Positions 10,830 to 22,600 of a stretch of 64,000 nt of DNA are shown one piece after another; position 1 is the stretch's first letter; each line of letters begins with the position of its first letter. The DNA is taken from assembly GCA_037042915.1 (NCBI GenBank), contig CM073195.1:186001-250000 (forward strand), in the 5' to 3' direction. Under the pieces are notes generated by a model. The model ran no database searches. It was not told the origin of the DNA and was given only the letters and a program-made list of their open reading frames with translations. Source of the stretch: Auricularia sp. M13. Lineage: Eukaryota > Basidiomycota > Agaricomycetes > Auriculariales > Auriculariaceae. The position numbers and the translations under genes were made by a program.

Positions 10830-11570
10830 TTTATTCTTGGACATCCCGGTGGGCATCGTCTGACCGCAACGCCCGGTGGCGATCAAGCAGATTCTGAAGG
10901 CGCAGTCAGCCCGGCTCACGCGAGAGATCCACCATCACCGTCGGCTGAACCATCCGCACGCCACGCAGCTCTACGAGGTCATCGCGACCGACTCCGACAT
11001 CTGGTTTGTCACCGAGATCTGCGCCGGCGGCGGGCTCTTCGACTATCTGGTCGAGAAGGGACGCCTGAGGGAGGACGAGATCCTGCCGCTCGTCAGCCAG
11101 CTCTTTCTCGCCATCGCCTACATCCAGGGCATCGTCCACCGCACCTGAAGCTCGAGAATATGTCGACGAGCGCCGCCGGGAAAAGCTCGGCTACTTTTGA
11201 TTTACCAGTGAATTTGAGCGAGGCTTGCTGGATACATTGTGCGGCACCACTGGTAGTCTTCGCCGCTCCTTCTTGCTTGCATGCTCACAGCTCCGATCAG
11301 GTACGCGTCCCCAGAGATGCTGTTGGGAAACGAACCATGGACAGGGTATGAAATCCCTACCATACCAGCCTCACATGTGCCGTAAGTCCCTTGACAGAGG
11401 TCGACGTCCGGTCCCTTATGCCTTGCTCGCGGGAAGTCTACCTTTCGACAACGACGATGACGACGAAGACGAAATGCGCGATAAGAGCATCAAGGGCGAA
11501 TACGACGACACCGAGTGGCTGACCGCCGACGCGCGCGACCTCATCCGACACATTCTCGTGAGCGTCAAAG
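10830..11570 (+). pseudogene. CAMK-type Ser/Thr protein kinase pseudogene
   Basis: The N-lobe is clear: VAIKQILKAQSARL (lysine of subdomain II), REIHHHRRLNHPHATQLYEV, WFVTEICAGGGLFDYLVEKG and GIVHR. The catalytic loop should continue HRDLKLEN; one base is missing, so the frame reads HRT-stop while CTGAAGCTCGAGAAT (LKLEN) follows in another frame. YASPEMLLGNEPW (activation segment, near 11300) and LLAGSLPFDNDDDDED plus WLTADARDLIRHIL (subdomains IX-XI, about 11430-11555) follow in further frames. DVWSLGVVLY is only partly present (VDVRS). The acidic loop after LPFD recalls fungal CAMKL kinases. The glycine loop at 10820-10860 is eroded. Multiple lesions make a functional kinase unlikely. Confidence 0.75.
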
Positions 11571-12860
11571 CGGCTCACGATCTTCGCCCACAAATGATTC
11601 GCAGATTTTACACCGTGCCCCTCTATCTGCATCAGCGACCTGGGCGCCATCCTTGTACCCCTCTGTCCAGCATGCCCGTACCAGCGCGCGTTTTCGCATT
11701 CGGGCTCGAGGTTTGCGGAAAGCGTCTCGGACATGTTCGACACACACAGACTCGACGCCCACGACGCCAGATGAGAACAACTCGTCGCACTATCCGCACG
11801 TCATTGCGCCATTTGATGCATCTCAGCCAGTCCAACAGCCAGGCGATGCTGACGATTCCTAAGCGCGAGCAGCAGCCGCACTCGACGCCGTTCATACCCG
11901 TCGCGGAGGAGGACGACGTGCGGCACGCGGTGTACTCCCTGTCGCAGATGACATCGGCACGCCGGCGTCGCAGCTTGCCATGCCCACGCCCGCCGCGCCG
12001 AAGGTCGACTTGGCGAACCTGATGAACGTCGCGCGCCTGTCATGTTCCGCACGCCACCCGAGCGCCAGCTGCCGAATACTCTTGCTGTCCTCGGTCTCGA
12101 GACAGCCAGATGGTTCAGTCTGTGCTGACTGACGGATGCGGCGCTGCAGCGCCGCGCGCGGGTGCGCGTACTCGTTACGGGAACGTCCCCGCGCCGTCGA
12201 ACTCGCATCTACTTGAGCGACAGGCGCGATTGATGCGGCGGGCAGGTCCTGCAGCCGTAGCTACGATTTGGGCTGAAGATGTGCGCTGATGTGTGGATAG
12301 GGAAGTGGTGCCGAAGCAGCTTGCGCTTGCAGATATACTTATCGGGGATGGCTGACGGAACGATGGGGCCGTGGTGATATCCTCCGCGCGTCCCATTGTG
12401 TACTGATAGGTTGCGGCGCCGAGCGGGTGGTCGACTATAATACTCCGGTTTTTTCAACCTTCGCTAGCTTTGATGCTTCAGACCCTCAACTGTTATGCCC
12501 ATAAAACTGGGAGCTGACGGGAATGAAGGTCAGCACGTAGCCACATTTACAAATGCGAAATGGCTTGTTGGGAGATGGCCATCGGTCAGGGATATAATAC
12601 TAGAAAATACCCGGCGTAAATTCCGTCTTGTCGCTCGACCCTGCCATTGCACACATTCTTAACCCTTGAGCGATCATATATATCCTAACGACAGTACGCG
12701 TACGAGTTTTCATTTGCCGTTCGTGCGCTTATGTAACTTGAAGATCCCGACTTGCCATTTGGAGGTCCGATTCACGATTGCGGCTGTATGGCAGTAGTAA
12801 TCATGATTCATAGTCATAACAGTGTTATGAAACACCATTAAGCAACAATATACAGAACAA
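11571..12860. other. No gene recognised; possible tail of the kinase pseudogene
   Basis: Ser/Thr/Pro-rich plus-strand frames up to about 12020 could be the disordered C-terminal tail of the upstream kinase. From 12030 to 12860 I see nothing. Confidence 0.35.
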
Positions 12861-12863
12861 TAG

Positions 12864-14155
12864 TCACGACAAGACTCTCTGAAGGCGGTTAACAGCCTTG
12901 AAGACAGCGATCTTGCCATCCACTAGAGTACCCAACAATATCCGCAGCTGGATTAACTCCTGTGACACCACCTTGCAACTGGCTGCCGATGCCAAAGCAT
13001 TCATTGAGCTGTTGAGCTGACGGACAGCATCGATGGCAACGAGAACTGAGCATCGAAGACCAATGCAGTGGGACTTAATACCCCTTGCGATGTCGATGCG
13101 CTGTCGCAGAGCAACCAGAGCACTTGGTTGCCAGGTGAATGGCAGTGAGCCGAGCGCGGTTCTCTCTTCGATGGAGGCCGTGTTCCACACCTCCGAAAGC
13201 AATTGGTGAAGCAAAAGAAGAGCAGAATGTTGCCTATCCGCCAGGGAAATGACAGCGCCCAATCTCGTAGACAACGCGTCGAAGGACAGCTGTAAGGTTT
13301 CGTGGACTCTAGGCGGCAGCACGCGTTCAGCGCAGGAATATGCCGGCTCCAGTAGTCGGACAAAGCCCTCGCAGACGATAAATGCGGCGTCCCAACGGTT
13401 AGCAAGACCTTCTACCCGTTTCGTCCATACGTCGTACGTCTTCTGAGCCCTGTAGGCATCATAAACATATCATCTTTATACACACACACACACACACGAT
13501 ACGATGCTTACAGAGAAACAACATTCCCGGCGCGATCGTTCAGTTCGCGCATGCCGGATATCGCCCGATCCAGCTCGTAACTCAGGTTCGCGAATAGCCG
13601 CGGGTCGCCTTGGTCTGGAAGAAGTAGCGCAGAAATGTCGGAGACCATGTTGCTTGAAAGCGAAAGAGAGAGCGCCAGAGCAGGTGAAGGACCAGCTCTC
13701 AGCCTTTCCCTTTCGTATGTGCCACAGAGGTCCATAGATTCGATAGGGCTGGGGCCAGTGAAGGGCTGCTGAAGATCGGTGCCGCGGTGGCACGACCACA
13801 AAGGTGTTTTGCTGAGTAATTCTTTGGCCTCGTGGTAGTACGAGGCTGCGCCATCTCTGATGAGAGCCACTATCACGACGAGGAGTATAAGCATCGTCAT
13901 GATGTAGCGAACATAGTTCCAGACGCCGGCGAGCATGGCGTGAACGACCTTCCACACGCCGGCGAGCAGGTAGATTATTACAGCCGCGAGCTTCTTTGCC
14001 GCTGTGACACAGCAGTCCACGGCGGACATGTGCATGAACCGCGAGCATACGATGATGACGAGGCCGACGGGCATGGATGTCAGGAGGAACTCCGTCGCAT
14101 ATAATACCGTCGAGCGGGTCACAAAGTCAAGGACAGACCCAAGGAGGTCGCTCAT
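12864..14155 (-). CDS. Multi-pass membrane hypothetical protein, two exons
   Basis: Exon 1 is 14155-13512 and exon 2 is 13449-12864. The 62-nt intron (gtaagc...cctacag) keeps the frame, joining NVVS-L-AQKTYDVW. The product is 409 residues with no internal stop. Three hydrophobic spans are visible at about residues 21-40, 56-75 and 83-99 (YIMTMLILLVVIVALI), followed by a long soluble, helical region with repeated Leu/Ala heptad-like spacing (LLLLHQLLSEVWNTASIEER, LVAIDAVRQLNSSMNALASA). Start ATG at 14155 lies at the head of the open frame. Proteins of this type, with an N-terminal membrane anchor and a long helical tail, are common in Agaricomycetes, but I know no function. It is one of the few clearly intact genes here. 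Confidence 0.75.
13478..13499. repeat. (CA)n microsatellite inside an intron
   Basis: A run of CA dinucleotides (GT on the coding strand) lies inside the single intron of the membrane protein gene, between donor and branch site. Confidence 0.9.
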
Positions 14156-14159
14156 GCTG

Positions 14160-15565
14160 GGTGGGAAGATGTAAGAGGAAGGGGCGCGGAAGCCACAGAG
14201 GCTGAGTTATATTCGCGCCCGAAGGGGTGGCACTTTCGTGTGTTGTGGCGCGATGGCCTTTGTATATATGTCGCATGTGTTGCTTGGCGCCCCGCATAGA
14301 GTTTCTGATAACATTATCTTTCATTATCTTTCTGCAACGTGTAAGTAAGTACATAGAGAAAACGAGTGAGGCGACCACGGAAGGAAGAAATGCCGAGAAA
14401 AGTCCGAAGGTTCCGAGCGGTAAGTTAACTGATATTCGGCCTATAGCTATTGATAATTACTTACCCAGTGCCATAACGGAGACGGCTTGCTTCCTCGCTA
14501 TTAGCCAGAAGCCGGTGCGGTTTCCGTGCTTGACGCAAGAAGATCACTTCCCGATTGGGCGGTCGGCGAGCGCGCGTGCGGAGTTATCACGCTCAACCTC
14601 GAACCAACCAGAGGCAACTAGACACGTGAACGACGGTTAGCAGGCCCAGCGCTGCTCTCGCATTATATTGCGCGCAAAACCGCGCATGAAGCGCGAAGTA
14701 GGACACCAGTGGCTGGGGTGTGGAGGCATATTGGCTTCCATTGCGCGTCGCGACGACTACATGAAATATGTTGCGTGTAGCGCGTCCTCGTGAGGCGGAA
14801 AAGGCGTTATGACGCTATGGATGCACGGCGACGCGCATTGGAGGCCGATGTGCAGCCAAACGACCAGCCCAGCATCATCCGCGCGCACACCAGGGGGAAC
14901 GGGTCCGCCGATCAGCAGGTCACGCGACCTCGTGCACACCTCGAAGGCTCGGTAGGAACAGTAAGACCACTGGATAATGAAGTTGATGGTCGTTTTCCAT
15001 TCACAGTGGACTTCTCACCGTAATCTCATCTGTGGAACGGAGGATTTGTGGGTAAGGAACGTTTCGACCGGCTTGAACAGAGACGGTACTGAGTCATTGA
15101 ATCTCAACCAGGGCTATCTCTTGAGGACGAGCAACGCACAGCAATACAAAACTTACCATATGTACTGCAGGGAACGGCGAAACGAGAAATCGACTGCGAA
15201 CAGAAAGAGGACGCGACGGAATAAATTGGTGAAGTGCTCATACTGTTCTGAATGAGCTGCCCATGCTCACCAACACGAATGACATTGGGATCGCAGGGCT
15301 GCCCATGCAGGGAGACGGGTCCGGAAGCATTTCGGCGCTGGACTTGGGCGGATTTTCGCCCAAGTCCCTGACTGGGCAGTCTCGGCTGTGGCCGACATCT
15401 TCCCGACCACCACCACTCACGGTGTCCAACGCCATCAGCACCCCGCAACCCCACCCCCTCCCCGCCTTGCTCTGCGCCGGCCACCCTAGACGTTAGGTGT
15501 GGCCGTAGTCGCGGCGCAGGTAATATATCCAACTGCTTCGCGCGCACAGACGTGGGCGCTCCCCT
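14160..15565. other. No gene recognised
   Basis: Short frames on both strands with no continuity. The right end leads into the 277-bp repeat array. No regulatory element can be supported. Confidence 0.45.
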
Positions 15566-15569
15566 GCCA

Positions 15570-18306
15570 GTCCACATTGCGCACCGCGACGCGAAACGTG
15601 AGTGACGTTCTTATTCACTGTCATCCTGAATGCCTGGGTCGCAGACGAGATGTCGGTCGCCGTAGAGCGAAGCTCAGGGCCCAGGCCAGACGTTGGCGAT
15701 CGGGTGTACGGCTTGCTCTGCGGCGAGTGCTTCACTCGCTGTTGGAGCTCTGCAGCAACTCGCGCGTCGATGCAGACGCCAAACTTGCCTGGGCTCAATG
15801 TCATTGTTTTCGAAGCTAATCAAATTCTGTAGAGCACTCCCCTCACTGTCGACATCGCGCACCGCGACGAGAAACGTGAGTACATGTTTCTTCACTGTCG
15901 TATTGCATGCCTGGGTCGCAGACGAGATGTTACTCGCCGCAGAGCGAAGCTCGGGGCCCAAGCCAGACGTTGGCGATCGGGTGTACGGCTTGCTCTGCGG
16001 CGAGTGCTTCACTCGCTGTTGGAGCTCTGCAGCAACTCGCGCGTCGATGCAGACGCCAAACTTGCCTGGGCTCAATGTCATTGTTTTCGAAGCTAATCAA
16101 ATTCTGTAGAGCACTCCCTCACTGTCGACATCGCGCACCGCGACGAGAAACGTGAGTACATGTTTCTTCACTGTCGTATTGCATGCCTGGGTCGCAGACG
16201 AGATGTTACTCGCCGCAGAGCGAAGCTCGGGGCCCAAGCAGACGTTGGCGATCGGGTGTACGGCTTGCTCTGCGGCGAGTGCTTCACTCGCTGTTGGAGC
16301 TCTGCAGCAACTCGCGCGTCGATGCAGACGCCAAACTTGCCTGGGCTCAATGTCATTGTTTTCGAAGCTAATCAAATTCTGTAGAGCACTCCCCTCACTG
16401 TCGACATCGCGCACCGCGACGAGAAACGTGAGTACATGTTTCTTCACTGTCGTATTGCATGCCTGGGTCGCAGACGAGATGTTACTCGCCGCAGAGCGAA
16501 GCTCGGGGCCCAAGCAGACGTTGGCGATCGGGTGTACGGCTTGCTCTGCGGCGAGTGCTTCACTCGCTGTTGGAGCTCTGCAGCAACTCGCGCGTCGATG
16601 CAGACGCCAAACTTGCCTGGGCTCAATGTCATTGTTTTCGAAGCTAATCAAATTCTGTAGAGCACTCCCCTCACTGTCGACATCGCGCACCGCGACGAGA
16701 AACGTGAGTACATGTTTCTTCACTGTCGTATTGCATGCCTGGGTCGCAGACGAGATGTTACTCGCCGCAGAGCGAAGCTCGGGCCCCAAGCCAGACGTTG
16801 GCGATCGGGTGTACGGCCAGCGCTGCGGCGAGTGCTACACTCGCTGTTGGAGCTCTGCAGCAGCTCGCGCGTCGATGCAGACGCCAAACTTGCCTGGGCT
16901 CAATGTCATTGTTTTCGAAGCTAATCAAATTCTGTAGAGCACTCCCCTCACTGTCGACATCGCGCACCGCGACGAGAAACGTGAGTACATGTTTCTTCAC
17001 TGTCGTATTGCATGCCTGGGTCGCAGACGAGATGTTACTCGCCGCAGAGCGAAGCTTGGGGCCCAAGCCAGACGTTGGCGATCGGGTGTACGGCCAGCGC
17101 TGCGGCGAGTGCTTCACTCGCTGTTGGAGCTCTGCAGCAGCTCGCGCGTCGATGCAGACGCCAAACTTGCCTGGGCTCAATGTCATTGTTTTCGAAGCTA
17201 ATCAAATTCTGTAGAGCACTCCCCTCACTGTCGACATCGCGCACCGCGACGAGAAACGTGAGTACATGTTTCTTCACTGTCGTATTGCATGCCTGGGTCG
17301 CAGACGAGATGTTACTCGCCGCAGAGCGAAGCTCGGGGCCCAAGCAGACGTTGGCGATCGGGTGTACGGCTTGCTCTGCGGCGAGTGCTTCACTCGCTGT
17401 TGGAGCTCTGCAGCAACTCGCGCGTCGATGCAGACGCCAAACTTGCCTGGGCTCAATGTCATTGTTTTCGAAGCTAATCAAATTCTGTAGAGCACTCCCC
17501 TCACTGTCGACATCGCGCACCGCGACGAGAAACGTGAGTACATGTTTCTTCACTGTCGTATTGCATGCCTGGGTCGCAGACGAGATGTTACTCGCCGCAG
17601 AGCGAAGCTCGGGCCCCAAGCCAGACGTTGGCGATCGGGTGTACGGCCAGCGCTGCGGCGAGTGCTACACTCGCTGTTGGAGCTCTGCAGCAGCTCGCGC
17701 GTCGATGCAGACGCCAAACTTGCCTGGGCTCAATGTCATTGTTTTCGAAGCTAATCAAATTCTGTAGAGCACTCCCCTCACTGTCGACATCGCGCACCGC
17801 GACGAGAAACGTGAGTACATGTTTCTTCACTGTCGTATTGCATGCCTGGGTCGCAGACGAGATGTTACTCGCCGCAGAGCGAAGCTTGGGGCCCAAGCCA
17901 GACGTTGGCGATCGGGTGTACGGCCAGCGCTGCGGCGAGTGCTTCACTCGCTGTTGGAGCTCTGCAGCAGCTCGCGCGTCGATGCAGACGCCAAACTTGC
18001 CTGGGCTCAATGTCATTGTTTTCGAAGCTAATCAAATTCTGTAGAGCACTCCCCTCACTGTCGACATCGCGCACCGCGACGAGAAACGTGAGTACATGTT
18101 TCTTCACTGTCGTATTGCATGCCTGGGTCGCAGACGAGATGTTACTCGCCGCAGAGCGAAGCTTGGGGCCCAAGCCAGACGTTGGCGATCGGGTGTACGG
18201 CCAGCGCTGCGGCGAGTGCTACACTCGCTGTTGGAGCTCTGCAGCAGCTCGCGCATCGATGCAGACGCCAAACTTGCCTGGGCTCAATGTCATTGTTTTC
18301 GAAGCG
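15570..18306 (+). repeat. 276/277-bp tandem array, ten units
   Basis: Ten head-to-tail units can be counted from the landmark gagatg at 15647, 15924, 16200, 16476, 16752, 17029, 17306, 17582, 17859 and 18136, giving spacings of 277 or 276 bp. The first unit is diverged (gagatgtcggtcgcc); the others are almost identical, differing mainly at four spots: aagca/aagcc, ctcgggg/cttgggg, gcttgctctg/gccagcgctg and tgcttcac/tgctacac. Each unit contains an intron-like stretch gtgagtacat...ctgggtcgcag of about 46 nt. Because 276 is a multiple of three, long frames run through it on both strands; I do not take any as a proven protein. Confidence 0.9.
16476..18135 (+). repeat. 830-bp higher-order repeat, two copies
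   Basis: Within the array, the unit types run A-B-C (landmarks 16476, 16752, 17029) and then A-B-C again (17306, 17582, 17859), so a 276+277+277 = 830-bp block is repeated. The two blocks show no difference that I could find, including identical frames on both strands offset by exactly 830 bases. A mixed unit (C type with the tacac variant of B) closes the array at 18136. Confidence 0.85.
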
Positions 18307-18319
18307 ACAGTGCGCCGTC

Positions 18320-19190
18320 CGCTGCTCACGCCATCCTGCAGGATCTTATCAGCTGCCTGTCCGTTGTACGTGTCTCATGAATTGTTCAGCCGCTGCTCAC
18401 GCCTAGCAGCAGCAAGTTGCATTTCCCTGCGGGCGACTCCTCCCTTCCTGTGGCCACCGACTTTCCTGCGGCCGACTAACCCACATGCTTGTCGTAAGTG
18501 CTCCATAAACTGATCTGGCCGCTGCTTACGCCATACAGTAATAACTGATGCGTCCTCGGCCAGTTACTCCTTCACCGCGTCGTCATAAGCTGGCCCGGTC
18601 GCCGTAAGTGCTCCATTAATCGCCTCTGGCGCTGCTCACGCCGTCCAGAAACCCTGTACCGCCGCTGTACCCGCCGTTGGCGAGACGGTCCTTCCCGGCG
18701 CCCTCATAAGCTGTCTGACCCTTGTACGTGCCTTATCAAATTCTTGACCGCTGCTCGCGCCTGTCCGCAGCACTGTATCGTCGCGGTGCCCGCCGTCGGT
18801 CAGCAGCTCCTCCGCGGGAACCCTATAACTCGCCCAGTCGTAGTAAATGCTTCATTTAACGCTCTTGTTGCTGCTCACGCTGTACCGCAGTCCTATGCCT
18901 TCGCTACGCCCGTCACTGGCGCTGCTCCGTCACCGCGTCCCCACACTGTACCCGATCGCCGTATGTGCTCCATAAGCCCCGCTGGTAGCTGCTCACGCTG
19001 TCCAGCAGTCATTAGCGGTCTTTGTTCTTGCTATCGGTCAGCTACTGTTTCGTCGTGCTCTCAAAGCCGCCCGTCGTATGTGCGCAACAGACTGCTGTGG
19101 CCATTGCTCACGTCGTCCGCAGCCCCGTATCGTCGCTACGTCCATCATCGGCGTGCAGTTCCCTACATGAAGCTGGTGGACGACGTCGAC
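18320..19190 (+). repeat. Diverged ~117-bp tandem array with intron-like cassettes
   Basis: Seven diverged units start near 18361, 18490, 18600, 18721, 18837, 18957 and 19072. Each begins with gtcgtaagtgctccataa-like sequence, passes through gctgctcacgc and ends its first ~47 nt with a cag: GT donor, CTCAC/CTTAC branch-like element and AG acceptor. The remaining ~70 nt carries variants of cgctacgcccgtcggtcagcag. It begins exactly where the tenth 277-bp unit breaks off (18306) and is followed by one more 277-type unit. Confidence 0.7.
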
Positions 19191-19435
19191 GAGCGAGAAA
19201 TGTGAGTACATTTTTCATCGCGGTCATCCTGCATGCCTGGGTCGCAGACGAGATGTCGGTCGCCGCAGAGCGAAGCTCGGGGCCCAAGCCAGACGTTGGC
19301 GATCGGGTGTACGGCCTGCTCTGCGTGAGTGCTTCACTCGCTGTTGGAGCTCTGCAGCAACTCGCGCGTCGATGCAGACGCCAAACTTGCCTGGGCTCAA
19401 AGCCATTGTCTTCGAAGCTAATTGTGTTTCACAGC
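19191..19435 (+). repeat. Outlying diverged unit of the 277-bp repeat
   Basis: The segment from gtgagtacatttttcatcgc through gagatgtcggtcgcc (landmark 19250) to the end is a single unit related to the main array. Its gagatgtcggtcgcc variant matches the first unit (15647) rather than the homogenised middle units, so the two edge copies are most alike at this site. Confidence 0.85.
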
Positions 19436-19644
19436 GCACCCAGACACTCACCGCCTGCCGCAGACAAGGCGCGTCACTGTGCGTACGAAGCGCAGACATT
19501 TATTAGATAACGCTGAAGTCGGATCGGCGGCGTCGCCGAGATTAGCTCATACTACGGCTGTGAGTACGCTTATTCTCGAATGCTACACCGCCCGATACAG
19601 ACCGAAATTCGGGAAGCTCGATGCTAAAGTAGAAACCACGGTGG

Positions 19645-22600
19645 ATGAACCATGCGGAAATGGAGGCCTGGAGGACGAGGAGGGAGCCGAGCGAGAGGGA
19701 GAAGATCGAGCAGCAGCGGGAGGAGTTCCAGCATCGGCGGGAGCGCGTGGAAAGCGAGCGACGGGAACGCGCCTCTCGGTCTGCCCAGCGCGTGGAATCC
19801 GTCAATATACAGGACTACGTCCCGTCGTGGAGGGTAAGGAACACCAATGACTTTGGCAGCATGACCCAGACTTATGCTATGGCAGCGAGCGCGGTAGCGC
19901 CAACGGAGATCGCACGGCGTACGAGCTGAGGCGCGGGAACGATGAGCGGTGCGTGTCTGTCGACTCGCGATTTGACACAGCTAACATCGGCGAAGCGAGC
20001 GGCCTGGATGGGCCAGTGAGGACGAATCCGGAACGGAAGAGTAAGCGTTGCTGGAAAGGTGTATTCGAATGTCCTAAATGGTATTCGAATGTCCTAAATG
20101 TACGTAGAGAGCCGGTCAAACACCCGGAAGATTTAACCGTTGAAGACCTGGCGGGCTATGAGTGAGCCGCTCAACCGTACCTGTCAAATAGTCCTGACCT
20201 CGGGCCTATCTCACAGCATCAACAAGCGCCACGGCACGAAGGGTTTTGTCGTGGGCACGACGATGACTTGGCGTCAATACATCGAGGCCATACGGGTCTT
20301 TGCTCGTTTCAGCTGATCATGCCCAAGAAATACCAGGGCATGATCCCGACTATCGACGTCGTCCACAGAGATACCACCTTGCAACATCTCGTCGGTGTGG
20401 CGTGGGAGCTGTGGGAAGCGAGGAAACCGCCAGCGAAACCGAGGACGCCTTCGCCGCCGTCAGAAGTGGCGTTGAGCTGGGGGGAGTCGACTTGGACGCC
20501 ATACAAGTACTACTGGTCGTCCAAAGACGACCCGACATGGGTCGTCTACTCCAACCGCGTGATTATGCCGCCGCCGCCGAGCGACCCGGAGAAACAAAAA
20601 AGGGGCGGACGCTCGCTCCAGTGGTTCCCGCAACACTGTTCGACGGAGCACAAGAAGCTGTCTATGGCTTTCATCGCGATGCCGCCGCCCTGGAAGCTCG
20701 ACGAAAGGCACCTCGTCGAGCGAAAGGACACTTGGTACTTCAAGACGGCTGAAAGTCCAGGTCAAGACGTTGCCTGGCTGACGTTCGACAAGGGGAGGCA
20801 CACGGTTTCGGCGGCAGAGGGACTATGGTGGTTTCGCGACACAGCACAGGCAGCGGTTCGCGAGGAAGCCATGCGCGCGCAACATGCCTGGGACGAGTTG
20901 GCCGGGTCGTACGAAGGCTTATGGAGGCAGTGGGAGAACATAGCTCCGGCGTCGTCAGCAGGGAACAGACCGAAGCCGCCATGGCGTACGTTTTATCTTA
21001 GTCCGGCACGGAGTGGGTCCTGCACTGCGGGCTAGCCGGCTTTCAGCGCGGTACTCTCGAAGTCAGAGGCTACGGGAATACATCAAGGCCTTCCACAGGA
21101 CGTGCGACGGCAGCATGTATGGCAGGCGGCTTCGACGCAACCCGACGCGGGGGACAGTCAGCTGGGCGGCGCAACACTTCAATCGGAGAGATTCCCGCGG
21201 TATCTTCGTCAGCGACAGCGTTTCGGCGGGAAGGTGGGCCCAGTACGGCGTACCCATGTGGCTGGTCGAAATTACAACGCGACCCGGCACGGAAGTCGCT
21301 TACTTATTGAAGACGGCGTGCCAGTTTTGTCATATGGCTTGGTCGCCGAGTCGGACCCGATAGTCCTAGACGATGCCCCGCGCAAAGTGCACGATTACGC
21401 GGCGCAAGCAGCGACGTGGAAGCAGCAGGAGAAGGAGAAGCAGGAGACGGAGGCGATGGCGGTTCTCCAACAGGAAGAACAGGCAGGGTACGCTCGTATG
21501 GAACCGGAGGAGGACGATTCAGGTTACGAAGACCTGCTGCACGAGCAAGCCATGAGGAAGCTGGCTCAGTCGCAACAGCAGAGGCGACCACCGCGCTGGC
21601 AACTCAAGCGCCAGCCCAGCAAAGATTCCGCCCAGCAGCAAGAAGGCGCGTCGGAGACGGTGCCGGTGGGAAATGCTCCGCTTGCGAGTGCGCAAGAAGG
21701 CGCGTCACAGACGGCGACCGCGGAAAATCCTCCGCCTGCTACTGTGCCCCAGGACCAGATGCCAGGCACGAGCGGAGCGACTACGTCGACAACGCTGATA
21801 TCTCAACCGTCGATCTCCCAACCAGCGGATGTCCCGCGAGTCCAGCAGAGGATGTACACCGCCGTGTTCGACGACGGCGCCAACCTGGCTGACTACGCGG
21901 ATGATGCGGGTTGTATTCTGCTGAGTGCGGTGCTCAGCAGATTCTCGAGCAGCCGCACGAGCCTCGCTCGCGGATACGGAGGTCGACAAGGGCGAGGCAG
22001 ACAGTGGAGAGCAGACGCAGCACCCGCATATAGCGATTGCGGTAGCAAACCAGCGGACAGCGGTGTGATGAGGTTCGGCCGCTTGCTGAGCTCGCAACCG
22101 CAGGTGTTGGACGGCAGTTTGATGAGGTTGGGCAGCTTGCTGCGAAATCGGAAAGGTCTGCAAAGTGTAGAACTACGGAATTCAAGCTAATCGCAAGGGA
22201 AGATCCTCCTAGTTCGCCGGACGCTCCTCCGGTGCGCCGAAAGCGAAATGAGCAGCGGAACACCATGCTCCACAAGGCCCTCAAGTCGCTGCCCGTCGGC
22301 GCGCAGCTGAAGGTATTCGTGATTCGCATGACCACACGGTGGGAGGCGCAGTACGATGTCCCGGACTGGTGAACGAGCAAGCTCCAGATTGGGACGGAGG
22401 CAGCACAGTATGTCGACAAGGGCAGGCAGCGCGAAGCCCGACTCGTCGGTGCGCGAATCCGGTCCGCAGCTTCACAAGGGCGCGAAGACGATTCACAAGA
22501 TGCCTACGCTGGAATATTTTGCGAACGCGTGGTCGAACCGCAGCGACCCGCAGAAAACCAGCAAGCGCAACGTCTTCTTGGGCCTGTTCAGGTGGTTTCA

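Noticed and set aside
16097-16789. A 230-codon minus-strand frame, and plus-strand frames up to 261 codons, running through the tandem array
   Set aside because: They exist because the unit length is a multiple of three and are present on both strands at once; no frame has a recognisable domain or a supported start, so I list the DNA as a repeat only.
15570-18306. CRISPR-like regular spacing
   Set aside because: Units are ~277 bp and almost identical along their whole length, with no unique spacers, and the genome is eukaryotic.
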